From: Methylocystis rosea SV97
Lineage (GTDB): Bacteria; Pseudomonadota; Alphaproteobacteria; Rhizobiales; Beijerinckiaceae
Direction of reading: 5' to 3'
Assembly (NCBI RefSeq): GCF_000372845.1
Contig: NZ_KB889963.1
Location: 930,001 to 994,000, forward strand
Length of the DNA: 64,000 bases
Shown here: positions 7,462 through 17,248 of the stretch, one piece after another
How the letters are laid out: each line of letters opens with the position of its first letter
How positions within the stretch are numbered: position 1 is the first letter of the stretch
Position numbers and translations under genes: made by a program
The notes under the pieces: model-generated
Database searches by the model: none
Seen by the model: the letters and a program-made list of their open reading frames with translations, nothing else
What the model was told of the DNA's origin: nothing

Positions 7462-9246
7462 ATGGACGACGTAGCCACTTCACGCTCTATGCTCACAGAA
7501 GGCATGGCGGCAAAATCGCCGCGGGCGAGACCCCCGTCCGCCGATACGGCGCTGCTCGGCATTTATGAAATCTCAAAAATCCTGACCGCGCCGGCCCGCC
7601 TCGAGCAGACGCTGGGCAATGTCGTCGCCGTGCTCAGCTCCTTCCTCGACATGAAATTGGGGATGATCACGATCCTCGATCAGCAGGGCAATCCGGAGAT
7701 CGTCGCGACCTCGGGTTGGACCAGCCGCGACGGCAGCAAGCCGATTGACACGCTGCCGGCCAAGGTGATCGACCGGCTTGTCGCCACCGCCATGCCCGTC
7801 ATTGTCGAGGACGTGTCCCGCGACGCTTTGTTCGCGACGGCCGCGGAGACGATCACCCGGGCGGTCGGCGCGAAAGTCTCCTTCCTCGCCGTGGCGATCA
7901 AGAGCGATAGCCGCGTCGTCGGGACGTTGTCGATCAATCGCTCGTCAGAAGATTGGATCTCCTACGCTTTCGACGCCGATCTGCGTTTATTGACGATGAT
8001 CGCCAATCTGATCGGCCAAACGGTGAAGCTGCACCGCATGTTTTCGGCCGACCGGCAGCGGTTGCTGAACGAATGCAGCACGCTGGAGAAGGCGCTGGTC
8101 TCCTGCCTGCCGAAGGAGATTCGTGGAGAGCGGCCCGACGTCGCCGGCATCATCGGCGAGAGCCCGGCGATCATGGAAGTGCTCGACACCATCGCCATCG
8201 TCGCGAAGTCCAATTCGACCGTGCTGCTGCGCGGCGAGAGCGGCACAGGCAAGGAGCTTTTTGCACGCGCGGTGCACGACCTGTCGCGCCGCAGCGCCAA
8301 GCCCTTCGTCAAGCTGAACTGCGCCGCGCTGCCGGAAAGCGTTCTTGAATCGGAGCTGTTCGGTCATGAACGCGGCGCCTTCACGGGCGCTGTCGCACAG
8401 CGTGCGGGTCGCTTCGAACTGGCCAACGGCGGCACGCTGCTGCTCGACGAAATCGGCGAAATATCGCCCGCCTTCCAGGCGAAGCTGCTGCGTGTGCTGC
8501 AGGAAGGCGAATTCGAGCGGGTTGGCGGTTCCAAGACCTTGAAAGTCAACGTCCGTTTCGTTTTCGCCACCAACAAAAATCTCGAAGAGGCCGTTGAGAA
8601 GGGCGAGTTCCGCGCCGACCTCTATTACCGCATCAGCGTCGTGCCGGTGTTTCTGCCGCCGTTGCGCGAGCGGCCTGGCGACGTTTCGCTGTTGGCGCAG
8701 AATTTCATTGAGACGTTCAACAGCGAAAACGATCAAAAGCACGAACTCTCGGCGAGCGCCATTGAGACGCTGCAACGCTGCTACTTCCCGGGCAACGTGC
8801 GCGAACTGGAAAATTGCGTGCGCCGCACGGCGACTTTGGCGCGCGACGAAACCATCGTCGATCACGATTTCGCCTGCGCCTCCGGCAAATGTCTCTCGGC
8901 CTTGCTATGGACCAGCAGCGCCAGCGGCGCCTATCCGCATGCGCATCCCGAACCGGCCGGCATGCGCGCCCCCGCTCCGCCTGAGGAGATCGGATCGGCG
9001 AGCCGCGGCGCGGCTGCGTCGGTTCCGACCTTCGTCAAGGAGAACTCGTCGCCGCTGGACGCCGCCGGGGCGGAGGAGAGCGACGGTTTCGCATCCTCCC
9101 GCAAGATGATCGATCGCGAGCGCCTCATCGAAGGCATGGAGAAGGCCGCCTGGGTCCAGGCCAAGGCTGCCCGTCTGCTCGGTCTGTCGCTGCGCCAGGT
9201 CAATTATGCGCTGAAGAAATACAACATAGAAATAAAGCGCATCTGA
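7462..9246 (+). CDS. nifA: Nif-specific transcriptional activator NifA
   Basis: 594 residues from the ATG at 7462, preceded by GAGGAAGG; the frame is also open from 7354. Order: GAF domain (about 30-180), AAA+ domain with Walker A GESGTGKE (about 257-264) and the sigma-54 contact loop GAFTGA (304-309), then a linker, then a Fis-type helix-turn-helix (QAKAARLLGLSLRQVNYAL, near the C-terminus). The linker carries CASGKC (about 472-477) with an upstream ENC, the cysteine pattern of oxygen-sensitive rhizobial-type NifA. It would activate the -24/-12 promoters mapped here. Two TGT-N10-ACA sites upstream suggest autoactivation. Confidence 0.97.
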   Translation: MDDVATSRSMLTEGMAAKSPRARPPSADTALLGIYEISKILTAPARLEQTLGNVVAVLSSFLDMKLGMITILDQQGNPEIVATSGWTSRDGSKPIDTLPAKVIDRLVATAMPVIVEDVSRDALFATAAETITRAVGAKVSFLAVAIKSDSRVVGTLSINRSSEDWISYAFDADLRLLTMIANLIGQTVKLHRMFSADRQRLLNECSTLEKALVSCLPKEIRGERPDVAGIIGESPAIMEVLDTIAIVAKSNSTVLLRGESGTGKELFARAVHDLSRRSAKPFVKLNCAALPESVLESELFGHERGAFTGAVAQRAGRFELANGGTLLLDEIGEISPAFQAKLLRVLQEGEFERVGGSKTLKVNVRFVFATNKNLEEAVEKGEFRADLYYRISVVPVFLPPLRERPGDVSLLAQNFIETFNSENDQKHELSASAIETLQRCYFPGNVRELENCVRRTATLARDETIVDHDFACASGKCLSALLWTSSASGAYPHAHPEPAGMRAPAPPEEIGSASRGAAASVPTFVKENSSPLDAAGAEESDGFASSRKMIDRERLIEGMEKAAWVQAKAARLLGLSLRQVNYALKKYNIEIKRI

Positions 9247-9260
9247 CCGTATCCGGCGAT

Positions 9261-9276
9261 TGTCGCTTTTAGAACA
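9261..9276. promoter_or_regulatory. NifA upstream activator site for the FdxN/LRV/suf operon
   Basis: TGT-CGCTTTTAGA-ACA, exact TGT-N10-ACA, 15 bases after the nifA stop and about 195 bases upstream of the -24 element at 9470. Confidence 0.6.
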
Positions 9277-9469
9277 TTTGTTCAGTTCATGCGGCCAAGC
9301 GGGCTGTTCGTTCCACCCGAAGGGGGTGAGCGAACGCGCCTGGAAGCGAACGGACTAAACCGGGCGGACGGTCCAAACCGACCTTGGCCCGCGAGTTTTC
9401 AGGCGGCACGCGATCGTCGGCTTTCGTTCCGCGGCTTGCCGCTGGCGGCAAACAGGCGTGGTTTGCGAC

Positions 9470-9484
9470 TGGCATGCGATTTGA
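9470..9484 (+). promoter_or_regulatory. Sigma-54 promoter upstream of the FdxN-type ferredoxin
   Basis: TGGCATGCGATTTGA matches TGGCAYG-N4-TTGC except for the last base. It lies 44 bases before the ferredoxin ATG. The 281-base gap after nifA otherwise holds only the activator site. Confidence 0.65.
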
Positions 9485-9527
9485 AAGGAGGGGAAAAGCT
9501 TGCAGTGAATCCATGAGGAATCGCGAC

Positions 9528-9722
9528 ATGGCGTACAAAATCATCGCCTCACAATGCACAGTGTGCGGCGCTTGCGAATTCGAATGTCCGAATGCGGCGA
9601 TCCGCCTCAAGAACGACATGTACATCATCGACCCGAAGAAATGCACCGAGTGCGAGGGGCATTTCGACAAGCCGCAGTGTGCGGTCGTGTGCCCTGTCGA
9701 AAACACATGCGTGCCGGCCTAG
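9528..9722 (+). CDS. fdxN: 2[4Fe-4S] ferredoxin, FdxN type
   Basis: 64 residues. Cluster I is [12 protein letters not shown] (CX2CX2CX3CP) and cluster II is [18 protein letters not shown] (CX2CX8CX3CP), the Alvin/FdxN pattern. It carries low-potential electrons to nitrogenase or NifB-type radical SAM chemistry in related bacteria. A close paralogue lies directly after nifB at 16130. It starts an operon with an LRV protein and sufBCD. Confidence 0.93.
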   Translation: MAYKIIASQCTVCGACEFECPNAAIRLKNDMYIIDPKKCTECEGHFDKPQCAVVCPVENTCVPA

Positions 9723-9748
9723 CGCTATAAGTGCGGCCGAGCGGGGCG

Positions 9749-10504
9749 ATGCATCGCATGGATCGCATGGACGCCGTCGACTGGCTTGGAAACTTCCTAT
9801 CCTGCCGCGATTGTCCTCACGGGGAGATTCGCGAGAAAGGCCTTTGCGATCTCGGCCAGGTTTGCGTGCGCGACCGAAGGGCCCGCCGCATTGACAGGTT
9901 CTTCGCCGCGAGTCCGCAAGAAGCTACGAAATATCTCGACCATCCCTATTTTGAACTGCGCGTCGGCGCGGTCAAATATGCGAGCGTCTTTCAGTTGCGC
10001 GCGCTGATCGACGACGAGGAGCCGGACGTCAGAGCCATGGTGGCGCAACGTCTGCCGTTGCGTCTCGCTGAAAAATTGATCGGCGACTCCGACCGCAAAG
10101 TGCGCATGGCGATGGCCCAGCGAGTCGAGGGCGCGGGCCTCGTGAAGCTGCTCTTCGACGAAGACAGCGGCGTCCGCCTGATTGCCGCGCGTCGCGCGCC
10201 GCCCGATATCCTCGCCGGCGCGACCAACGATGACGACTCGCAGGTGCGATGCGAAGCGGCGCGCCGGATCGCCCTCGACAGACTTCCGGCCATGGCGCGC
10301 GATCCCGAACCCCGCGTGCGCATGATTATTGCAGAGCGGTTGGCGCCGGCACAATTGGGACTGCTTGTCGCCGACGAAGATTTACGAGTCCGCTTCCTGG
10401 TGGCGGAGCGATGCGGGACGGAATTGCTGGCGCGTCTGCGCGACGATCCTGATCCGGAAGTGAGGCGCCTCGTCCAGGCGCGCCTGGACGAAGCGCAACA
10501 GTGA
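9749..10504 (+). CDS. 4Fe-4S leucine-rich-repeat-variant (LRV) protein
   Basis: About 251 residues. The N-terminal cysteine cluster CRDCPHGEIREKGLCDLGQVC follows CX2CX10CX5C, the 4Fe-4S domain of the Azotobacter LRV protein. It is followed by about eight short helical repeats (DPEPRVRMIIAERLAP and similar) forming a superhelix. Function unknown, but the gene is regularly nif-linked. The start is uncertain: a GTG at 9731 and ATGs at 9749, 9758 and 9767 are all in frame. A paralogue with the same Cys spacing sits at 17238. Confidence 0.85.
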   Translation: MHRMDRMDAVDWLGNFLSCRDCPHGEIREKGLCDLGQVCVRDRRARRIDRFFAASPQEATKYLDHPYFELRVGAVKYASVFQLRALIDDEEPDVRAMVAQRLPLRLAEKLIGDSDRKVRMAMAQRVEGAGLVKLLFDEDSGVRLIAARRAPPDILAGATNDDDSQVRCEAARRIALDRLPAMARDPEPRVRMIIAERLAPAQLGLLVADEDLRVRFLVAERCGTELLARLRDDPDPEVRRLVQARLDEAQQ

Positions 10505-10516
10505 ACGGAGAGCGAA

Positions 10517-12004
10517 ATGGCGGCGGTGCAAGAGACAGTTGAACAGGTTCGTCGTGTCGGCGCTGATCAATATAAATATGGTTTCATCACCGACATCGAA
10601 TCCGATCTCGCTCCAAAGGGTCTTTCCGAAGAGGTGATCCGCTTCATTTCTGCGAAGAAGGGCGAGCCCGAATGGATGCTCGAATGGCGGCTGGAGGCCT
10701 ATCGCCGCTGGCTGACGATGACCGAGCCGAAATGGGCGCGCGTTGACTACCCGGCGATCGATTATCAGGATCTCTATTATTACGCGGCGCCGAAATCGAC
10801 GGCTGGTCCGAAATCGCTTGACGAAGTGGACCCGGAGTTGCTGCGCACATACGAAAAACTCGGCATTCCGCTGCATGAGCGCGAAATTCTTGCCGGCGTC
10901 GAACGGCCGGAGGGCGAAGAGCGCCCGCGCGTCGCGGTCGATGCGGTATTCGACTCGGTCTCCGTCGCAACGACGTTCAAAGAGGAGCTGAAGAAGTCGG
11001 GCGTGATCTTCTGCCCGATCTCCGAGGCGCTGCGCGAGCACCCCGAACTGGTGCGCAAATATCTCGGGACCGTGGTGCCGACCTCCGACAACTACTTTGC
11101 GACGCTGAACAGCGCGGTGTTTTCGGACGGCTCTTTCGTCTACATCCCGCCGGGCGTGCGCTGCCCGATGGAATTGTCGACCTATTTCCGAATCAACGAA
11201 AAAAACACCGGGCAGTTCGAGCGGACGCTCATCATCGCCGACAAAGGTTCCTACGTCAGTTATCTCGAAGGCTGCACCGCGCCCAAGCGCGACGAGAATC
11301 AGTTGCACGCGGCGGTGGTCGAACTCGTGACGCTCGACGACGCCGAAATCAAATATTCGACCGTGCAGAATTGGTATCCGGGCGACGAGAACGGCAAGGG
11401 CGGAATCTATAATTTCGTCACAAAGCGCGGCGATTGCCGCGGCGCCAATTCGAAGATCAGCTGGACCCAGGTCGAAACCGGTTCGGCGATCACCTGGAAA
11501 TATCCGAGCTGCGTGTTGCGCGGCGATAATTCGCGCGGCGAATTCTACTCGATCGCGATCTCCAACGGTCGCCAGCAAGTCGACTCCGGCACCAAGATGA
11601 TCCATCTCGGCAAGGGCACGACGAGCCGCATCATCTCGAAGGGCATTTCGGCCGGCCGCTCGTCAAACGCCTATCGGGGCCTCGTCTCGGCGCATCGCAA
11701 GGCGGAGGGCGCCCGCAATTTCACGAATTGCGACTCGCTGCTCATCGGCGACGCCTGCAGCGCGCACACAATCCCCTACATCGAAGCGAAGAACCCGTCC
11801 TGCGTGTTCGAACACGAGGCGACGACTTCAAAGATCTCGGAGGACGTCTTGTTCTACTGCATGCAACGTGGCCTATCGCAGGAAGATGCGACCGCGCTGG
11901 TGGTCAATGGGTTCGTGCGCGACGTGTTGCAGCAACTGCCGATGGAATTCGCGGTCGAAGCGCAAAAGCTGATCTCGGTCAGTCTCGAAGGCAGCGTCGG
12001 CTGA
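10517..12004 (+). CDS. sufB: Fe-S scaffold protein SufB
   Basis: 495 residues, the standard SufB length, ATG preceded by GGAGAGCG. Diagnostic blocks include [41 protein letters not shown] and the C-terminal [16 protein letters not shown] segment. SufB forms the SufBC2D scaffold that builds [4Fe-4S] clusters under stress. It sits 12 bases after the LRV gene, inside what looks like the FdxN operon, so it is probably NifA-dependent here. sufS is absent; NifS could supply sulfur. Confidence 0.97.
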   Translation: MAAVQETVEQVRRVGADQYKYGFITDIESDLAPKGLSEEVIRFISAKKGEPEWMLEWRLEAYRRWLTMTEPKWARVDYPAIDYQDLYYYAAPKSTAGPKSLDEVDPELLRTYEKLGIPLHEREILAGVERPEGEERPRVAVDAVFDSVSVATTFKEELKKSGVIFCPISEALREHPELVRKYLGTVVPTSDNYFATLNSAVFSDGSFVYIPPGVRCPMELSTYFRINEKNTGQFERTLIIADKGSYVSYLEGCTAPKRDENQLHAAVVELVTLDDAEIKYSTVQNWYPGDENGKGGIYNFVTKRGDCRGANSKISWTQVETGSAITWKYPSCVLRGDNSRGEFYSIAISNGRQQVDSGTKMIHLGKGTTSRIISKGISAGRSSNAYRGLVSAHRKAEGARNFTNCDSLLIGDACSAHTIPYIEAKNPSCVFEHEATTSKISEDVLFYCMQRGLSQEDATALVVNGFVRDVLQQLPMEFAVEAQKLISVSLEGSVG

Positions 12005-12030
12005 CGCCTCGATAGAGTGGGAGTGGTGGA

Positions 12031-12789
12031 ATGACGGCGCTACTGGAAATTCGCGACCTCAAGGCCGAGATTGCCGGCAAGCAGATCCTGAATGGCTATG
12101 ACCTCACCGTGAAGGCGGGCGAGGTGCATGCGATCATGGGTCCCAACGGCTCGGGCAAATCGACGCTGTCCTATGTGCTCTCCGGCCGGCCCGGCTATAA
12201 AATCACCGAGGGACAGGCGCTGCTCGCCGGCGCCGATCTGTCGCAGATGAGCGTCGACGAACGCGCTGCGGCGGGGCTGTTCCTCGCGTTTCAATATCCG
12301 CTGGAGGTGCCGGGCGTCGCAACGATGACTTTTTTGCGCGCCGCGCTCAACGCGCAGCGCAAGAAGCGCGGCGAGGAGGAAATGTCTTCGCCCGATCTGA
12401 TCAAGCGCGTCAAGGAACTCGCCAAGATCCTCGACATGGACATGGAGATGCTGCGGCGTCCGGTGAACGTCGGCTTCTCGGGCGGAGAGAAAAAGCGCGC
12501 CGAGACGCTGCAGATGATGCTGCTCGAACCCAAGCTGTGCATCCTCGACGAGACCGACTCGGGACTCGACATCGACGCGCTGAAAGTCGTCTCCAACGGC
12601 GTCAATCAATTGCGCTCGAAGGACCGCGGCATCGTTGTGATCACCCATTATCAGCGGCTGCTCGATTACATCACGCCGGACGTCGTTCATGTGCAGTCTG
12701 CCGGCCGCATCGTGCGGACCGGCGGGAAGGAGCTTGCTCTGGAGCTCGAGGAAACGGGCTACGCGCGCTACCAAAGCGAGGCGGCATAA
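12031..12789 (+). CDS. sufC: SufC ABC-type ATPase
   Basis: 252 residues. Walker A is GPNGSGKST, the ABC signature is FSGGEKKR, and Walker B/D-loop is CILDETDSGLDID. It is the ATPase of the SufBCD scaffold complex, cytoplasmic, without membrane segments. It lies 26 bases after sufB and 3 bases before sufD, consistent with a single transcript and equimolar assembly. Confidence 0.97.
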   Translation: MTALLEIRDLKAEIAGKQILNGYDLTVKAGEVHAIMGPNGSGKSTLSYVLSGRPGYKITEGQALLAGADLSQMSVDERAAAGLFLAFQYPLEVPGVATMTFLRAALNAQRKKRGEEEMSSPDLIKRVKELAKILDMDMEMLRRPVNVGFSGGEKKRAETLQMMLLEPKLCILDETDSGLDIDALKVVSNGVNQLRSKDRGIVVITHYQRLLDYITPDVVHVQSAGRIVRTGGKELALELEETGYARYQSEAA

Positions 12790-12792
12790 GTC

Positions 12793-14112
12793 ATGGGCAA
12801 CGCACCGACCACTCGCAAACTCACCGACGCCGAGGCTCGGCTGGCGGAAATCTTCGCCATGCAGCAAAGCGATGGCGCGCCGCAGCTTGCGAAGCTGCGC
12901 ACCGCCGCCTTCGACGCGTTTTCGAAGACCGGCCTCCCCAACCGACGCGACGAGGCGTGGAAATACACGGATTTGCGCGCCCTGCTGCGCGACGTGAAGC
13001 CCCTGGCGGCGCCGCCGGAAGATAGCGCGAAGGAAAGCGCGCGGAGTGCGGCAGTTCTTGAGGGCGTCGCGGCGCGGCGGCTCGTCTTCGTCGGCGGCTA
13101 TTTCGTCCCGGAGCTTTCCGATCTTGGCGATTTGGAAGCAGGGTTGAGCGTCGTGTCGCTGTCGGAGGCCTTAGCCAAGGGCGACGCCGGGACGACGGCA
13201 CAGATCGGGAATGTGGGCGAGGTCGACGATCCGGCCTTTGCGCTCAACACCGCCTTCATGGGCGAAGGCGTCGTTATTCGGGTCGGCGCCGGCGTATGCG
13301 TGGACAGGCCGATACAATTGGTTTTCGTGGCGGGCGCGCAGCCGGCGACCTATTTCCTGCGCTCGCTTGTCATCGTGGAAAAAGGCGCGCGGGCGACTCT
13401 GATCGAGAGCTTTGAGGGCGAAACGGCGCAGGAATACCATGTGAACGCCGCGACCGAAATTGTGCTGGAAGAGGGCGCGTCCCTCGAGCGACTCAAGATC
13501 AGTCGCGAAGGCGCCGCCGCCATGCATGTCTCGACATTCGTCGCCTCACTCGCCGCCGATGCCCAGCTGAGCGATTTCGGGTTCAATCTCGGCGGAGCCG
13601 TGTTGCGCAACCAGTCCTTCATCAACATTAACGGGCAGGGCGCCCATGCCGGCCTGCGCGGGGCCAACATATTGAAGGGCAAGGAGCACGCCGACGCGAC
13701 CTTGTTCCTCGATCATGCGGCGGAACGTTCGGAAAGCAAGGCGCTGTTCAAATCCGTGCTGGATGACTCGTCGCAGGCGGTGTTTCAGGGGAAGATCCTG
13801 GTTCGGCCCGGCGCGCAAAAGACCGATGCGCGCATGATGGCCCGCACGCTATTATTGTCCGAAGGGGCGCAGGCCAACTGTAAGCCTGAGCTAGAAATCT
13901 TTGCTGACGACGTGCAATGCGCGCATGGGTCGACCGTCGGTGCTTTGGACGAGAACTTGATTTTCTATTTGATGGCGCGGGGGATTCCCCAGGCGGAAGC
14001 CCAATCGCTGCTGACGGAAGCCTTCGTCGGGGAAGTGATCGACGTCGTGGCGAATCGCAGCCTGCGAGAGGCTCTCACCGGCCTCGTTTCCGAGCGGCTG
14101 AGAACGCGATAA
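12793..14112 (+). CDS. sufD: SufD, Fe-S assembly scaffold subunit
   Basis: 439 residues. The N-terminal FSKTGLPNRRDEAWKYTDLR is the SufD hallmark. The beta-helix core and the C-terminal ADDVQCAHGSTVGALDE block, carrying the Cys-x-His pair conserved in SufD, are intact. It partners SufB and SufC. The gene ends this operon; the next 411 bases hold the nifB control region. Confidence 0.96.
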   Translation: MGNAPTTRKLTDAEARLAEIFAMQQSDGAPQLAKLRTAAFDAFSKTGLPNRRDEAWKYTDLRALLRDVKPLAAPPEDSAKESARSAAVLEGVAARRLVFVGGYFVPELSDLGDLEAGLSVVSLSEALAKGDAGTTAQIGNVGEVDDPAFALNTAFMGEGVVIRVGAGVCVDRPIQLVFVAGAQPATYFLRSLVIVEKGARATLIESFEGETAQEYHVNAATEIVLEEGASLERLKISREGAAAMHVSTFVASLAADAQLSDFGFNLGGAVLRNQSFININGQGAHAGLRGANILKGKEHADATLFLDHAAERSESKALFKSVLDDSSQAVFQGKILVRPGAQKTDARMMARTLLLSEGAQANCKPELEIFADDVQCAHGSTVGALDENLIFYLMARGIPQAEAQSLLTEAFVGEVIDVVANRSLREALTGLVSERLRTR

Positions 14113-14310
14113 AGATTCCAAACCTGTGAACGACGCATCATATGACGTCGCGCGGTTTCGTCGTGACGTTCCGATTTGAACGTAAAAATCCACGGTAGCC
14201 GCGAGTCGACCTCGACAACGCGGCGTCGGCGAAAATGCCTCGACATGGATAATGCGGCAGACGCTCGTCCGAGCGGATGAGCCGCCCTGCGTCGCCGAAC
14301 CTGTCGACGA

Positions 14311-14326
14311 TGTTGAATCTGTAACA
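14311..14326. promoter_or_regulatory. NifA upstream activator site (distal) for nifB
   Basis: TGT-TGAATCTGTA-ACA, exact TGT-N10-ACA, about 98 bases upstream of the nifB -24 element. Confidence 0.65.
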
Positions 14327-14353
14327 AGTGTCGTCACACGGATTGTAGGGACG

Positions 14354-14369
14354 TGTTTGAATATTTACA
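14354..14369. promoter_or_regulatory. NifA upstream activator site (proximal) for nifB
   Basis: TGT-TTGAATATTT-ACA, exact TGT-N10-ACA, 43 bases after the distal site (about four helical turns). Confidence 0.7.
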
Positions 14370-14423
14370 TTGTTGGATCGCCATACAGCTTTGAAATATA
14401 ACGTAAAATGTTAGTTCAGGCGC

Positions 14424-14438
14424 TGGCATGGTTGTTGC
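14424..14438 (+). promoter_or_regulatory. Sigma-54 promoter of nifB
   Basis: TGGCATGGTTGTTGC matches the consensus fully; it is 86 bases before the nifB ATG and downstream of two NifA sites. The 411-base gap 14113-14523 holds nothing else I can identify. Confidence 0.85.
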
Positions 14439-14523
14439 GATCCCTCCGGCAAACTGATGCATCGCTCCGTCTCAGCCGAGAGTCGGCAAAGACGACTTTG
14501 CAGCGACAGAAGGAAGCAAAGCC

Positions 14524-16095
14524 ATGACGTCTCTGGATGTTGGAACGGCGGAGGCAGCTGAAGGGGTGAACGCGGCGGTCGCCATGGGCGACGTGATGCA
14601 GAAGATCGCCGAGCACAAGGGGTGCGGCACGTCGGGCGGCAGCGGAAAGGCGAGCTGCGGTTCGGGCGCCGGTGAGGGCGACCTCCCGACGGAGATTTGG
14701 GAGAAGGTCAAGAACCACCCCTGCTACAGCGAAGAGGCGCACCACCATTATGCGCGCATGCATGTCGCCGTCGCGCCCGCTTGCAACATCCAGTGCAACT
14801 ATTGCAACCGCAAATATGATTGCGCCAATGAATCGCGCCCCGGCGTCGTCAGCGAGAAGCTGACCCCGGAGCAGGCCGCGAAGAAAGTTTTGGCCGTCGC
14901 CTCCACCATTCCGCAAATGACGGTTTTGGGCATCGCCGGCCCGGGCGATCCACTCGCCAATCCAGAAAAAACCTTCAAGACATTCGATCTGATCTCGCGC
15001 ACCGCGCCGGATATCAAGCTCTGCCTGTCGACAAATGGCCTGGCGTTGCCGGATCACGTCGACACGATCGCTGGTTACAACGTCGATCACGTCACGATCA
15101 CCATCAACATGGTCGATCCGGAAGTCGGCGCGAAGATCTATCCTTGGGTGTTCTGGAAGCATAAGCGCTACACCGGCGTCGAAGCGGCGAAGCTTCTCAC
15201 CGACCGCCAGCTGCAGGGCCTGGAAATGCTCACCGAGCGCGGCATTCTGTGCAAGGTGAATTCGGTGATGATCCCGGGGGTCAACGACAAGCACCTCGTC
15301 GAAGTGAACAAGGCCGTCAAATCTCGCGGCGCGTTCCTGCACAACATCATGCCGCTGATCTCGGCTCCGGAGCACGGCACGGTGTTTGGCCTTAACGGTC
15401 AGCGCGGTCCGTCGGCGCAAGAGCTGAAGGCGCTGCAGGACAGCTGTGAAGGCGAGATGAACATGATGCGCCACTGTCGCCAGTGCCGCGCCGACGCGGT
15501 CGGCCTGCTCGGCGAAGATCGCAGCGCTGAGTTCACGACCGAAAAGATCATGGCGATGGAGGTCGACTACGATCTTGAGTCCCGCAAGGCCTATCAAGAG
15601 AAGGTCGAAGAAGAGCGCGTCGCCAAGGTGGCCGCGAAACAGGAAGAGCTGGCGACGTTGGCCGGCGCGGCGAGCGACATCAAGTTGTTGATCGCGGTGG
15701 CGACGAAGGGTTCGGGCCTCATCAACGAACATTTCGGTCACGCCAAAGAGTTCCAGGTTTACGAACTCTCGACCTCGGGCGCGAAATTCGTCGGACATCG
15801 CCGCGTCGATCTCTACTGCCAGGGCGGATATGGCGACGAGGACAGTCTGGAGACGGTTATCCGCGCCATCAACGACTGCCATGCGGTGTTCGTCGCGAAG
15901 ATCGGCGGTTGCCCGAAGAACGACCTGATCAAGGCCGGGATCGAGCCCGTCGATCAATTCGCCCATGAGTTCATCGAGAAGTCGGCGATCGCCTGGTTCA
16001 AGGCCTATCTCGACAAGGTGAACAGCGGCGAAATCGAACATCAGGAGCGCGGCGACGCCGAAATCCGACAGGGCGCGCTCATCAACGCGGCTTGA
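14524..16095 (+). CDS. nifB: NifB, radical SAM FeMo-cofactor precursor synthase
   Basis: 523 residues. The radical SAM motif [10 protein letters not shown] places cluster ligands at Cys87, Cys91 and Cys94, followed by [14 protein letters not shown]-terminal NifX-like cofactor-binding domain (about 385-510, starting [11 protein letters not shown] and including [14 protein letters not shown]) is fused, as in many proteobacteria. NifB makes NifB-co (an 8Fe core with carbide) from two [4Fe-4S] clusters. It heads an operon with ferredoxin, IscA-like, TPR and LRV genes. Confidence 0.98.
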   Translation: MTSLDVGTAEAAEGVNAAVAMGDVMQKIAEHKGCGTSGGSGKASCGSGAGEGDLPTEIWEKVKNHPCYSEEAHHHYARMHVAVAPACNIQCNYCNRKYDCANESRPGVVSEKLTPEQAAKKVLAVASTIPQMTVLGIAGPGDPLANPEKTFKTFDLISRTAPDIKLCLSTNGLALPDHVDTIAGYNVDHVTITINMVDPEVGAKIYPWVFWKHKRYTGVEAAKLLTDRQLQGLEMLTERGILCKVNSVMIPGVNDKHLVEVNKAVKSRGAFLHNIMPLISAPEHGTVFGLNGQRGPSAQELKALQDSCEGEMNMMRHCRQCRADAVGLLGEDRSAEFTTEKIMAMEVDYDLESRKAYQEKVEEERVAKVAAKQEELATLAGAASDIKLLIAVATKGSGLINEHFGHAKEFQVYELSTSGAKFVGHRRVDLYCQGGYGDEDSLETVIRAINDCHAVFVAKIGGCPKNDLIKAGIEPVDQFAHEFIEKSAIAWFKAYLDKVNSGEIEHQERGDAEIRQGALINAA

Positions 16096-16129
16096 GACAT
16101 GCGTCAAGGAACCAGCTAGGGAGCAAGAC

Positions 16130-16354
16130 ATGACGCTTAAGATCATTTCCTCGCAGTGCACGAGTTGTTCGGCCTGCGAGCCGGAATGCCCGAATGTGGC
16201 GATCACCGAGAAGAACGGCACATTCGTCATCGATCCGAAGAAATGCACGGAGTGCATCGGCCATTTCGACGCGCCGCAGTGCGCGGCGGTCTGTCCGGTC
16301 GACAACACCTGCGTGATCGACAACGCCTATCCCCGTTACCAAGCACCGGCTTGA
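16130..16354 (+). CDS. fdxN: 2[4Fe-4S] ferredoxin following nifB (FdxN type)
   Basis: 74 residues with [12 protein letters not shown] and [18 protein letters not shown], the same CX2CX2CX3CP / CX2CX8CX3CP pattern as the paralogue at 9528. Its position 34 bases after nifB fits a role as electron donor to NifB. The C-terminal tail is about ten residues longer than in the paralogue. Confidence 0.94.
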   Translation: MTLKIISSQCTSCSACEPECPNVAITEKNGTFVIDPKKCTECIGHFDAPQCAAVCPVDNTCVIDNAYPRYQAPA

Positions 16355-16364
16355 GGAGGCCGCA

Positions 16365-16703
16365 ATGAAATTTACGCTTACGCCGGCCGCACAAAAATTC
16401 ATCCGGCGAATGATTCAGTTCAGCGCCAACCCAGGCGGAGGCTTTCGCTTGATGGTGTCGCCGGGCGGGTGCTCCGGGCTCAGCGCGCTGTTTGACGTCG
16501 AAGCCGCGCCGCGCGCCGGCGATCAGGAGTTCATCGTCGAAGGCGTGAAGTTTTTCCTGCCGGCCGAAAGCCGCCTGCTGCTTGATGGCGTCACGATTGA
16601 CTTCGCCGATTCCTCTTCAAGCGGGGGGCTCGTCTTTCACGATCCAAAGAACACGGGATCGTGCAAGAGCACCGGCGGGCCCGTCATGGAGCATGTGCAT
16701 TAA
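16365..16703 (+). CDS. IscA/HesB-family Fe-S carrier, nif-type
   Basis: 112 residues. The HesB fold is recognised by VSPGGCSGL (first ligand Cys) and the GLVFHDPKN block. The usual C-terminal CGC pair is reduced to a single Cys in NTGSCKST, as in nifB-linked members of the family. It probably carries or donates Fe-S clusters to nitrogenase maturation proteins. It lies 10 bases after the ferredoxin. Two more IscA-like genes lie at 33346 and 48718, both with two C-terminal Cys. Confidence 0.88.
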   Translation: MKFTLTPAAQKFIRRMIQFSANPGGGFRLMVSPGGCSGLSALFDVEAAPRAGDQEFIVEGVKFFLPAESRLLLDGVTIDFADSSSSGGLVFHDPKNTGSCKSTGGPVMEHVH

Positions 16704-16714
16704 AGGCGCGCGTC

Positions 16715-17248
16715 ATGGTGAATGGCGAGCACGCCACTCTAAGCCCCGACGAGAAGGAACTTCTCGCCGGGGCGCTGCTTGGCGAGGGCCTGCCATCGGA
16801 GGCCGAAGAATTTCTCCATCTCGCCAGCGAAACCTACGCTGACTCTGAAACGGCTGAGCGTTACTTACGCCAGGCCCAGCAATGGGCCCCGGATCACGCG
16901 GCGGTGCTGATCGGCTTCTATCGCTTTTACTTTTACAAAGGCAGATTGCGAGAAGCATTGGAGATCGCCAATCGCTGTCTCGAAAAAGCGGCGCGCGAAA
17001 ACAACATGCCGCGGGACTGGCGACGCGCCTCGGCGCAGGACGCGGTTTTTGACCGCTACGACGAAATTCTGCCGCGCTTCTTTCTCTTTACGTTGAAGGG
17101 CTACGCCTATTTGCAGATGCGCCTTGGCGAGTTCGACGAAAGCCGGGTCGCCATCGCCAAGCTTCTCGAGCTCGACCCAACGGACAAGATCGGCGCCAAG
17201 GTTCTTCTTGGCGTTCTAGACAGAATCGGCTTTGACGATGACGCGTGA
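16715..17248 (+). CDS. nif-associated TPR-like protein
   Basis: 177 residues from the ATG at 16715. Helical repeats are visible (YLRQAQQWAPDHAAVL, FYKGRLREALEIANRCL, MRLGEFDESRVAIAKLLEL). The second half matches the protein at 6732-7211. It follows the IscA-like gene by 11 bases and overlaps the LRV gene by 11, so translation is probably coupled. Probably an interaction scaffold; function unproven. Confidence 0.8.
   Translation: MVNGEHATLSPDEKELLAGALLGEGLPSEAEEFLHLASETYADSETAERYLRQAQQWAPDHAAVLIGFYRFYFYKGRLREALEIANRCLEKAARENNMPRDWRRASAQDAVFDRYDEILPRFFLFTLKGYAYLQMRLGEFDESRVAIAKLLELDPTDKIGAKVLLGVLDRIGFDDDA

Noticed and set aside
14416-16323. 635-codon minus-strand open frame over nifB
   Set aside because: Antisense shadow of nifB and its ferredoxin; no family features.
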